A stretch of 64,000 nt of DNA from Amycolatopsis sp. QT-25 (GTDB lineage Bacteria > Actinomycetota > Actinomycetes > Mycobacteriales > Pseudonocardiaceae), in assembly GCF_029369745.1 (NCBI RefSeq), contig NZ_CP120210.1:2604001-2668000 (forward strand), given 5' to 3'. Numbering within the stretch: the first letter of the stretch is position 1; the number at the start of each line of letters is the position of its first letter. Positions 57,870 through 64,000 of the stretch are shown here, one piece after another. A program made the position numbers and the translations under genes. The notes below the pieces were generated by a model that was not told where the DNA came from, did no database searches, and saw only the letters and a program-made list of their open reading frames with translations.

Positions 57870-59192
57870 TCACCCGGCGGGAACGCGAGCCCAGGGCATC
57901 CTCTCCGGGGTGGGAACGGCCTCGGTCGGTGTTCCGGACCGGAAGTCCCGCTCGAACGGGGCCAGGATGTCCTCCCCGATAGGCGTTTTCGCCGGCGAAG
58001 GAGCAGCGGGGGCGGGGAACACCGGCTCGGGCACCGGCAGCCGCCGGTCGAGCTCGGCGGTCCAGTGGATCATCGCCTTCGGCCGGTCCCAGCCCGCCGC
58101 GCCGATGAGCTTTCCGTCGCGGACGAAACCGGTGACCCCGTCGGAGAGTTCGATCGTGTCCTTGCCCAGCGACGGCATCCCGACGGTCTGCAACCGCGCG
58201 TCGTACAGCGAAGACCAGGCGCGGGGAAGCGGGGTGTACGGCCGCGCGTTGCCCCGGCCCAGCATCAGGCTTTCCGCCGCCGCGCGGCCGGATTCGACGC
58301 CGTTCATCCAGTGCTCCACCCGCCGTGGCGTCTCGTCGATGCGCAGGTTCGGCCATTTCGCGACGTCGCCGGCGACCACGACGTCCTCCGCCCCGACGGC
58401 GAACAGGGTCGGTTCGCACAGGACGCCGTCGTCGATGGTCAGCTCCGAGCCGCGCAGCCAGTCCACGGCGGGCACGCTGCCGATCGAGAGCACCACGCAG
58501 CTGGCCACCAGGAACTGGTTGTTGGTCAGGTGCAGCCCGACCGTCTCCTTGGTGCTGATCCAGTTCCGCACCTCGGTGTTCATCGCCAGCTTGGCGCGAT
58601 GACGCTGATGTTCCTTGGTGAGCGCCGTCGCGATCCGCTCCCCGAAGCGGTGCAAAGGCGCCTTCGCGTGACCGATGACGGTGACGTCCCGGCCCAGGTA
58701 CCGCATCGACGCGGCGAACTCGTTCCCGATCAGGCCGCTGCCGATCACCACGACGGATTTGTTGCTGTTGCCCAACGCCCGCCGCACGGCCAGTGAGTCC
58801 TCCACCGTCCGCAGCACCCGGACCCGCGGGTCGTGGCGCGGCGAGCCGGGCAGATGCCGGGGGTGGACGCCGGTCGCGACGATCAGACCGTCGTACCAGA
58901 GCGATTCCCCGCCCGGCAGGTGCACCGTGCGCTCCTTCGTGTCGAGCCAGGTCGCGCGGGTGCCGAGCCGCCAGTGGACGTCCAGGTCGAGGTACGGCTC
59001 CAGGCTCGCGGCCACCGGTTTCACCCCGCCGGTGATAAGTTCCTTCGACACCATCGGCCGGTGGTACGGCTTGCGCGGCTCGTCACCGACCAGCACGATC
59101 TCGCCGTCGAAACCGAGTTCCCGCAACCGTTCCGCGGAGCGGAGACCGGCGACGCCTGCCCCGACGATGACGATCCGATCTCCGTCACTCAT
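57870..59192 (-). CDS. FAD-dependent ferredoxin reductase
   Basis: 440 residues. Two dinucleotide-binding folds: FAD site RIVIVGAGVAGLRSAERLRELG at the N-terminus and NAD site VVVIGSGLIGNEFAASMRYLG (about 145-165), plus the FAD-closing segment DVVVAGDVAKWPN. The layout matches reductases that pass electrons from NAD(P)H to a ferredoxin. The gene overlaps the ferredoxin gene by eight bases, so this pair forms the electron chain. The ATG at 59192 starts exactly at the fold. The last 45 residues are proline-rich and unusual. Confidence 0.88.
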   Translation of the reverse strand: MSDGDRIVIVGAGVAGLRSAERLRELGFDGEIVLVGDEPRKPYHRPMVSKELITGGVKPVAASLEPYLDLDVHWRLGTRATWLDTKERTVHLPGGESLWYDGLIVATGVHPRHLPGSPRHDPRVRVLRTVEDSLAVRRALGNSNKSVVVIGSGLIGNEFAASMRYLGRDVTVIGHAKAPLHRFGERIATALTKEHQRHRAKLAMNTEVRNWISTKETVGLHLTNNQFLVASCVVLSIGSVPAVDWLRGSELTIDDGVLCEPTLFAVGAEDVVVAGDVAKWPNLRIDETPRRVEHWMNGVESGRAAAESLMLGRGNARPYTPLPRAWSSLYDARLQTVGMPSLGKDTIELSDGVTGFVRDGKLIGAAGWDRPKAMIHWTAELDRRLPVPEPVFPAPAAPSPAKTPIGEDILAPFERDFRSGTPTEAVPTPERMPWARVPAG

Positions 59193-59421
59193 CGTCGTAG
59201 GCCCCTTCTCCCTTGACTCTGATGGCTTGTTTCGGGCAGAGCCGGGCGGCGGAGACGGCCTGGTCCAGGCCGTCCCGGTCGACCATCCGGCGGATGCGGA
59301 GCTTGCCGTCCGGTCCGATCTCGAAGGTGGCGGGCGCTTCCATCGCACAGAAACCGAAGATCTCGCACCGCTCGTTGTCGACGCTGACGCGAGTGCCGCG
59401 CCGTACGCTTCCGAAGATCAT
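59185..59421 (-). CDS. Ferredoxin of the [3Fe-4S] type
   Basis: 78 residues. Cluster motif C-x5-C (CEIFGFC) and a later C-P (RLCPKQAI) match single-cluster 3Fe-4S ferredoxins: VSVDNERCEIFGFCAMEAP at the start. GGAG lies eight bases before the ATG at 59421. It would accept electrons from the reductase encoded next and deliver them to a partner, perhaps the membrane protein upstream; no P450 is nearby. Confidence 0.88.
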   Translation of the reverse strand: MIFGSVRRGTRVSVDNERCEIFGFCAMEAPATFEIGPDGKLRIRRMVDRDGLDQAVSAARLCPKQAIRVKGEGAYDDE

Positions 59422-59440
59422 TTTTCGTTTCTCCAAGTCG

Positions 59441-60046
59441 TCAGACCAGTTCTTCGACCAGGCCCAGCCGTTCCAGGTACCGGGTGGGGGTGAACCGCAG
59501 CGCGGTCAGCACCACCACGGGGACCAGCAGCGTGATCCCGCCGAACCACAAGAGGCCGAGGTGCCCGTTGGCCGTGGCACCGAAGAACGCGTGCAGCGCG
59601 GTGATCGCGACCGCCGGATAGGCGAGCCGGTGGATCCACAGAAAGCGCCGGTAGGAGCTGAACCGGCTGATCCCGCCGGTCAGCGCGACGGCGATCATGA
59701 CCTCGAGCCCGAGGACGCCGAGTTCGTGCCGCGCCAGCGTGCCCGGCAGGAGCGGGACGGTGATCTGCGCGAGCGTGAAGCCGTCGGGCAGGAACAAGAA
59801 CGACATCGCGTGCACGACGCCGAACGACAGCGTCAGGATGCCGAGCACCATATGCGAGTTGCGCAGCGCCTTCCGTCCGGTCAGCGACTTGATCCAGCCG
59901 GTCGCGGTGAACACCCCCCAGCACAGGGTGAGGCACATGAAGCCGTACGAGATCCGGGCGGAGGTCTGCGCCATGCCCTTGATACCGGTGTCGGTGCCCG
60001 TTTCCTGGGCCAGGACGAGCACCACCTCGGACCACTGGTCATACAT
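59441..60046 (-). CDS. Ferric reductase-like transmembrane protein
   Basis: 201 residues with about six membrane helices. Histidines in RNSHMVLGILTLSFGVVHAMSF and FLWIHRLAYPAVAITALHAFFG fit two heme ligands pairs across the membrane, as in the ferric reductase/MsrQ-like cytochrome b fold. It probably moves electrons across the membrane. It overlaps the DUF4142 gene by eight bases and precedes the ferredoxin gene by 20 bases. Confidence 0.82.
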   Translation of the reverse strand: MYDQWSEVVLVLAQETGTDTGIKGMAQTSARISYGFMCLTLCWGVFTATGWIKSLTGRKALRNSHMVLGILTLSFGVVHAMSFLFLPDGFTLAQITVPLLPGTLARHELGVLGLEVMIAVALTGGISRFSSYRRFLWIHRLAYPAVAITALHAFFGATANGHLGLLWFGGITLLVPVVVLTALRFTPTRYLERLGLVEELV

Positions 60047-60818
60047 CGAGCCCTCCTGGGGCGCTGGGAACCGGTTCCGGTCCGGCGGCGGCCGCGCGTT
60101 CGCGAGTCCGGGTGTTCTTGCCGCGCAGCGCCCGGAGGGCGTAGAACAGCCCGCCGCCGAGCACCACGGCGAGCAGCAGGCCGAGGGCCCACTCGCCGAA
60201 GCCGACGTCCATCGCGGCGTTGGCCGGATTCGACTGCGGCACCGGGGCTTCCGGCATCAGCGACTGGTCGACGACGCCGGTGCTCTCCAGCAGGGTCATA
60301 TGCCGCAGTACCGCCTGGTTCGCCGTGGTGGCGTACCCCCGGACGACGTCGTTGCGGGTGCCGGCCCTGACCTGGGCGATGACGGGGAACAGCACACCGT
60401 GCGCGTACCGGAGCCGGTTCGCGAAGATCCGGTCGAATTCGCTGTCGTCGCGGGCGGTCTTCATCTCGCCGAGCCACGCGGACTGCTGGTCCGACGGCTC
60501 ACGTGGAAGGGCGAGGCCGAACCGGTCGGCGATGGCGTGCGTCGCGGTGTCGAGCCTGCCGTGGTCGATCATCAGCGTGCGGCCGACTTCGCGGGTCCGC
60601 TTGCTCTTCCCGCGTTCCTGCGCCCACATCCCGGCGGGCATTTCCCACAGGCCGGCCAGTTTGACGTTGACGATCAGGTTCTTGTCCGCCGCGGAGAGTT
60701 CTTGGGCGTGCGCGTCGCCGACAGTGCCGAGCACCGTCGCCGCGGCCGCTGCCGTCACTGCCAGCAGGACGCGCATCACGCGGAAGAACCCGCGAGGGAG
60801 GTCAGATGCCGAGGTCAT
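60039..60818 (-). CDS. DUF4142 secreted/membrane-anchored protein
   Basis: 259 residues. A signal peptide (MRVLLAVTAAAAATVLGTVGDAHA, counted from residue 15) is followed by a DUF4142 four-helix domain (LSAADKNLIVNVKLAGLWEMPAG, TREVGRTLMIDHGRLD, FANRLRYAHGVLFPVIAQVR, RHMTLLESTGVVD) and one C-terminal membrane helix (WALGLLLAVVLGGGLFYAL). DUF4142 resembles a ferritin-like bundle; its role is unknown. It overlaps the lipoprotein gene upstream by 17 bases. Confidence 0.83.
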   Translation of the reverse strand: MTSASDLPRGFFRVMRVLLAVTAAAAATVLGTVGDAHAQELSAADKNLIVNVKLAGLWEMPAGMWAQERGKSKRTREVGRTLMIDHGRLDTATHAIADRFGLALPREPSDQQSAWLGEMKTARDDSEFDRIFANRLRYAHGVLFPVIAQVRAGTRNDVVRGYATTANQAVLRHMTLLESTGVVDQSLMPEAPVPQSNPANAAMDVGFGEWALGLLLAVVLGGGLFYALRALRGKNTRTRERAAAAGPEPVPSAPGGLDV

Positions 60819-61362
60819 CGGCCTGCCAGGTGTCCGCGGTGAGCAGCACTTTCGTCCCGTCCGGTCTGGCGGGGAACCACGCGTCGTCGACCCCCTGCCC
60901 CCCGGTGTTGCCGGGCATCGCGTCGCCGGCGTTGCGGTAGAGCGGCCATCCGGCGAGCGTGAGCTGCCGAGTGCCGTCGTCCCTGGTCACGGTGCCGACG
61001 AGAGCGCGATCGAGCCCGGTCACCACGAGGTCGCCGTCCGCTTTGGCGGGAATCCAGGTCCGAGAACAGGCTTCGGTGCACTTCGATCGCGGCGGGTTCA
61101 CGGAGTCCTTGTCGTAGCGGTAAAGCGTGAAACCGTTGGTGTCGGTGACGGTCGGCCCGAGGTCGAACAGGATCGCCGCGGTGACACCGGGAGCCGCTTC
61201 GGCCGCGGGGTCGGGCATTCCCGGGATTTCCGCCGCTCCGGCGGCCGGGGCCGTGCCCGGAGAGCCGTTCGGTCCCGCGGTACCGGTGGTGCAGGCCGCG
61301 GTCAGGGTGAGCGCGGCCAAGGAGAGGGTCAGAGGTACGACCGAGCGTGACACGGGGTTCAC
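60802..61362 (-). CDS. Lipoprotein with Yx(F/W/Y)xxD repeats (COG4315/SCO0930-like)
   Basis: 186 residues. Signal peptide with lipobox ending LTAAC, cysteine about residue 24, then a Pro/Ala linker and the domain with TNGFTLYRYDKDS (YRYDKD fits the motif), KCTEACSRTWIP with two cysteines, TRDDGTRQLTLAGWPLYRNAGD. Family members are secreted and linked to redox or envelope functions. AGGAGG lies seven bases before the GTG at 61362. First gene of the five-gene redox operon, divergent from the sigma factor gene. Confidence 0.87.
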   Translation of the reverse strand: MNPVSRSVVPLTLSLAALTLTAACTTGTAGPNGSPGTAPAAGAAEIPGMPDPAAEAAPGVTAAILFDLGPTVTDTNGFTLYRYDKDSVNPPRSKCTEACSRTWIPAKADGDLVVTGLDRALVGTVTRDDGTRQLTLAGWPLYRNAGDAMPGNTGGQGVDDAWFPARPDGTKVLLTADTWQADDLGI

Positions 61363-61431
61363 GGAAATCCTCCTGTCGGGGCAGAGGAGAACGCCATCAC
61401 CGCGGGGAGATGGTGTGCAGGCAGGGTGAAT

Positions 61432-61473
61432 TCCACTGTGGACTCGAGAGGGACACTCAAGATCCACAGTGGA
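61432..61473. promoter_or_regulatory. Two palindromic sites TCCACWGTGGA
   Basis: TCCACTGTGGA (61432-61442) and TCCACAGTGGA (61463-61473) are each perfect palindromes around one base, with centres 31 bases apart (three helical turns). They lie 70-111 bases upstream of the lipoprotein start. Such paired sites suggest cooperative binding of a dimeric regulator. Confidence 0.6.
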
Positions 61474-61537
61474 TTTCGGCGGTGCGGGGGACAGCGCCGG
61501 GTCGGGGGTCTTCGGTAGGGGATACGGTCACGAGACG

Positions 61538-61588
61538 GGAACGGTTCAAAAAAGTTTCCCGCGCTCGGAGAACGGGGCCGGAACGGTT
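61538..61588 (+). promoter_or_regulatory. Two GGAACGGTT motifs, candidate ECF -35 elements
   Basis: GGAACGGTT occurs at 61538-61546 and 61580-61588, both in the direction of the sigma gene at 61624. GGAAC is the common -35 word of ECF sigma factors, so autoregulation is plausible. The matching -10 could not be fixed. Confidence 0.4.
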
Positions 61589-61623
61589 TTGGTACTGGAC
61601 TTATCGCCCTCGCGCACACAAAG

Positions 61624-62184
61624 ATGTGCCGCGTGGGACGCCACTCTCGGATACTGCAGCCAATTGTCGATCATGAACCCGCGTCGAACGGGCATGACGA
61701 CCTCATCCGGGCGTTGTACCAGGAGTTCGGATCGAGCCTGATGGCGTTCGTGCTGAAGCTGACCGGCCACGATCGCCAGTGGGCCGAGGACGTGGTCCAG
61801 GAAACGCTCATCAAGGCGTGGCGCAACGCCGGCAAACTCGACCGGCAGCCGGAAATGCTGCGTGCCTGGCTCTTCACCGTGGCCAGACGCATCGTCATCG
61901 ACGGCTGGCGGAGCCGGAGCGCCCGCCCTCAAGAGGTGGAGGAACTGGAGTCGGATTCGATCGGAGTACCGGACGAATCGGAGAAGACGCTCGCGGCCAT
62001 GATCGTTTACGAGGCCCTGCGCAATCTTTCCCCGGAACAACGTGAAGCCGTCCAGCAGACCTACTTGCGTGACCGCACCGTGAACGAGGTGGCGGCGACG
62101 CTGGGGGTTCCGCCGGGTACGGTGAAATCGCGGATCCACCACGCCGTGCGTGCGTTGCGCAGGGCGCTGCAGGAGCGGGGGTGA
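61624..62184 (+). CDS. sigL: ECF sigma factor, SigL-like
   Basis: 186 residues. Sigma region 2 (LIRALYQEFGSSLMAFVLKLTGHDRQWAEDVVQETLIKAWRN, LRAWLFTVARRIVIDGWRSR) and region 4 (LRNLSPEQREAVQQTYLRDRTVNEVAATLGVPPGTVKSRIHHAVRALRRAL) are both complete. The overlap with a zinc anti-sigma gene and the sequence style resemble mycobacterial SigL-RslA. It likely responds to envelope or redox stress and controls the divergent redox/lipoprotein operon. The first 20 residues before DDLI are variable, so the start may be slightly later. Confidence 0.87.
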   Translation: MCRVGRHSRILQPIVDHEPASNGHDDLIRALYQEFGSSLMAFVLKLTGHDRQWAEDVVQETLIKAWRNAGKLDRQPEMLRAWLFTVARRIVIDGWRSRSARPQEVEELESDSIGVPDESEKTLAAMIVYEALRNLSPEQREAVQQTYLRDRTVNEVAATLGVPPGTVKSRIHHAVRALRRALQERG

Positions 62185-62936
62185 GCGAGGTGCCCGGAAC
62201 CGTCCACACGGACATCGCCGCCTACGTGCTCGGCGTTCTCGGCGAGGAGGATCACGCGCGGTTCGAGGCGCATCTGCTGGAGTGCCCCGAGTGCCAGGTC
62301 GAGCTGGTGGAGATGTACCACCTGCCCGACATCCTGGACATGGTCAAGAAGAGCTGGCCGGATCCGCCCGTGAAGGGCCCGGGGCCGCGGGTGCTGCGGA
62401 TGTTGCTCGCGGACGCCGCCAAGGCGGGGCGGCGGCGCAGGGTCATCCGGCTCGCGACCGCCGCCGCCGTCCTCGTGCTCGTCGTCGGCGGCCCGCTCAC
62501 CGTGCTGTCGCTCACCGACCGCGAGCCGGTCGTCACGCAGGCCGCGCCCACCGTCGTCACGTCGGTGGTGCCTGCCCCGTCCTCGTCCCGGGAACGGGAC
62601 ACGGGCCCGGATGGCGGCGCCGCCCCGTTCGGCTGGTCCGAAGCGGGCAACGCGGTCGCCGCCGAAGTCACGGTGCAGGAGAAGGAATGGGGCAGCGCCG
62701 TCGAACTCGAACTGCGCGGACTCGTCGGCCCGATGATCTGCCAGCTCTTCGCCTACTCACACGGCGGAGAGGCGTACGTAGTCAACAACTGGAGCGTTCC
62801 GTCCAAGGGATACGGCGTTCCCGGTTCCCCGGACCCCCTCGTCATCACCGGTGCGACGGCGTTGCAGAAGGCCGACATCGAACGCTTCGAGGTGCACAAG
62901 CAGGACGGCACCGTACTGGCCACCGTGCGCCGCTAG
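62181..62936 (+). CDS. Anti-sigma factor with zinc-binding domain (RslA-like)
   Basis: 251 residues. The zinc-associated anti-sigma motif is H-x3-C-x2-C in AHLLECPEC (about residues 32-40). One membrane helix follows (LATAAAVLVLVVGGPLTVLSL, about 92-112), then a Thr/Pro linker and an extracellular domain (GWSEAGNAVAAEVTVQEKEWG, LELRGLVGPMICQLFAYS). It holds the sigma factor at the membrane and lets go on a redox or envelope signal. GTG start overlaps the sigma stop by four bases. A 13-bp-arm terminator lies about 150 bases beyond the stop. Confidence 0.88.
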   Translation: MSEVPGTVHTDIAAYVLGVLGEEDHARFEAHLLECPECQVELVEMYHLPDILDMVKKSWPDPPVKGPGPRVLRMLLADAAKAGRRRRVIRLATAAAVLVLVVGGPLTVLSLTDREPVVTQAAPTVVTSVVPAPSSSRERDTGPDGGAAPFGWSEAGNAVAAEVTVQEKEWGSAVELELRGLVGPMICQLFAYSHGGEAYVVNNWSVPSKGYGVPGSPDPLVITGATALQKADIERFEVHKQDGTVLATVRR

Positions 62937-63089
62937 TCCTACAACGGCGAGATCGCTTTTTGAACCGTCTCCCGAGCGGAACCGTATTCACGACAAAGGC
63001 GCGGCCCATACCTGGGCGTGAGTGGTTCGTGTGCCCGGAAACGTGCTGAGGTGAGCAAGCAGGAATCTGCGAAGAGAAAGAAAGATACT

Positions 63090-63133
63090 CCGGCCCGGCG
63101 GGTCCCCCACACCTCACCCGCCCGCCGGGCCGG
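63090..63133 (+). terminator. Terminator hairpin after the sigma/anti-sigma operon
   Basis: CCGGCCCGGCGGG (63090-63102) pairs exactly with CCCGCCGGGCCGG (63121-63133), loop 18 bases. The rest of the gap 62937-63209 holds no supported gene. Confidence 0.72.
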
Positions 63134-63209
63134 TCCTGCCAGGAAACCGATCGACACGACTGAAGAACGCTCCGCAAGTGTTCACCCGCCCTGTCGGTAG
63201 GTTGGCGGT

Positions 63210-63767
63210 ATGGGTGAGCAAAAGGACCGCATGCTACGCGGTGAGTTGTACCGGGACAACGATCCTGAGCTGGTCTCGGACCGCGGGCGCGCACAGGCGC
63301 TCGTCGACCGGTTCAACGGCACGGGCGCCGAAGAGACCGCTGAGCGGGACACGATTCTGCGTGAGCTGCTGGGCGAATTCGGCGAAGGTTCGTGGATCAT
63401 GCCGCGGTTCCAGTGCGACTACGGCTATCTGATCGAGATCGGCGCCAACAGTTTCCTCAACTACGACGCCATCCTGCTCGATTGCGCGCCGATCAAGATC
63501 GGTTCCGACTGCTCGATCGGCCCGCGCTGCCAACTGCTGACCGCGCTGCATCCGATGGAGGACCACGAACTGCGGCGAGCTCGCTGGGAATCGGCCGCGC
63601 CGATCACCATCGGGGACAACGTCTGGTTCGGCGGCGGCGTCATCGTCTGCGCCGGGGTCACCGTCGGCGACGACACGGTGGTGGGCGCGGGAAGTGTGGT
63701 CACCCGTGACCTGCCGTCGACGGTGTTCGCCGCGGGCAACCCGGCCCGCGTCATCCGTGAGCTGTGA
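63210..63767 (+). CDS. maa: Sugar O-acetyltransferase (maltose/galactoside type)
   Basis: 185 residues. An N-terminal Mac domain (KDRMLRGELYRDNDPELVSDRGRAQALVDRFN) is followed by a left-handed beta-helix of hexapeptide repeats (IKIGSDCSIGPRCQL, ITIGDNVWFGGGVIVCAGVTVGDDTVVGAGSVV) and the catalytic histidine in TALHPMED. It transfers acetyl from acetyl-CoA to a sugar hydroxyl; the natural acceptor is unknown. TAGGTT six bases before the ATG suggests a leaderless start. Confidence 0.9.
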   Translation: MGEQKDRMLRGELYRDNDPELVSDRGRAQALVDRFNGTGAEETAERDTILRELLGEFGEGSWIMPRFQCDYGYLIEIGANSFLNYDAILLDCAPIKIGSDCSIGPRCQLLTALHPMEDHELRRARWESAAPITIGDNVWFGGGVIVCAGVTVGDDTVVGAGSVVTRDLPSTVFAAGNPARVIREL

Positions 63768-63803
63768 GGGTCACCTGTCCACCGGCGCTCAGGCGTGTCG
63801 TAC

Positions 63804-63856
63804 CCCCGCGACAGAGAACCACGGCGGCGGCCTAGCGGGCACTGGGGTCCTGATGT
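63804..63856. repeat. Dispersed 53-bp intergenic repeat, copy 2
   Basis: Matches 32287-32339 at about 85% of positions with the identical core CGGCCTAGCGGGCAC. It lies between the acetyltransferase stop and the stop of the minus-strand hydrolase at the edge, in the same orientation relative to that gene as copy 1 is to DUF899. Confidence 0.7.
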
Positions 63857-63893
63857 CTATTGTGGACTGTCAAAGCCACGTCAGGCTCCGGAG

Positions 63894-64000
63894 TCAGGCC
63901 TCGAGCAGGCCCCGCAGCGCTTCGGTGAACTGGGCCGGGTTCCGTTGCGGCGCGAGATGCGCCCCTGGCATCTCGACGAACGGGAGGCCCAGTTCGAGCG
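63894..64000 (-). CDS. Alpha/beta hydrolase, C-terminal end only
   Basis: The last 34 codons of a gene entering from the right edge. FVEMPGAHLAPQRNPAQFTE followed by ALRGLLEA is the usual ending of small alpha/beta hydrolases, with the catalytic histidine in GAHLAP. Substrate unknown. Confidence 0.7.
   Translation of the reverse strand, partial: LELGLPFVEMPGAHLAPQRNPAQFTEALRGLLEA

Overview
The window looks like actinobacterial chromosome from the Pseudonocardiales, most likely Amycolatopsis or a close relative. This is inferred from very high GC with G/C at third codon positions, a conservon (histidine kinase, roadblock, DUF742, GTPase), F420-dependent enzymes, fused isobutyryl-CoA mutase, XRE/DUF397 pairs, KstR-type regulators and many leaderless starts. 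No rRNA, tRNA, CRISPR array, prophage or intact insertion sequence was seen.

Layout. 1-6.7 kb: end of an amidohydrolase, a DUF2461 protein, pyruvate kinase, acyl-CoA thioesterase II, and an XRE/DUF397 regulator pair. 6.7-17 kb: a large LuxR (LAL) regulator, succinate-semialdehyde dehydrogenase, a TetR repressor divergent from an acyl-CoA dehydrogenase/CoA-transfer pair, an acetyltransferase and an enoyl-CoA hydratase. 17-25 kb: small membrane proteins, a lytic transglycosylase-like protein, a TetR/MFS efflux pair with three operators, a decayed deaminase toxin with its Imm1 immunity gene, and an acetate-type symporter with its DUF485 partner. 25-31.3 kb: the conservon behind a 946-base leader. 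31.3-39 kb: a reductase-like protein, an ArsR/SRPBCC/DUF899 operon, icmF and two F420 oxidoreductases. 39.3-56 kb: the decayed sterol region described below, interleaved with intact genes. 56-64 kb: an HxlR/MFS pair, a ferredoxin/reductase/membrane redox operon divergent from an ECF sigma/anti-sigma pair, an acetyltransferase and the edge of a hydrolase.

The most striking content is a fossil steroid-degradation regulon. Intact KstR-like and KstR2-like repressors lie about 14 kb apart with broken sterol genes around them: fadE34-like, a fadE28-ltp2 deletion fusion, hsd4B, the 3' tail of kshB, the 3' part of hsaB, and fadA6. Four sites matching the KstR consensus TNNAACNNGTTNNA survive, two of them in front of wrecked genes.

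A second theme is a set of long, mostly perfect intergenic palindromes sitting after gene 3' ends. Their arms differ between copies but keep pairing, and they carry one of a few recurring tips or templates. They probably act as terminators and may be a mobile or gene-converting repeat family. One subclass starts directly at TGA stop codons.
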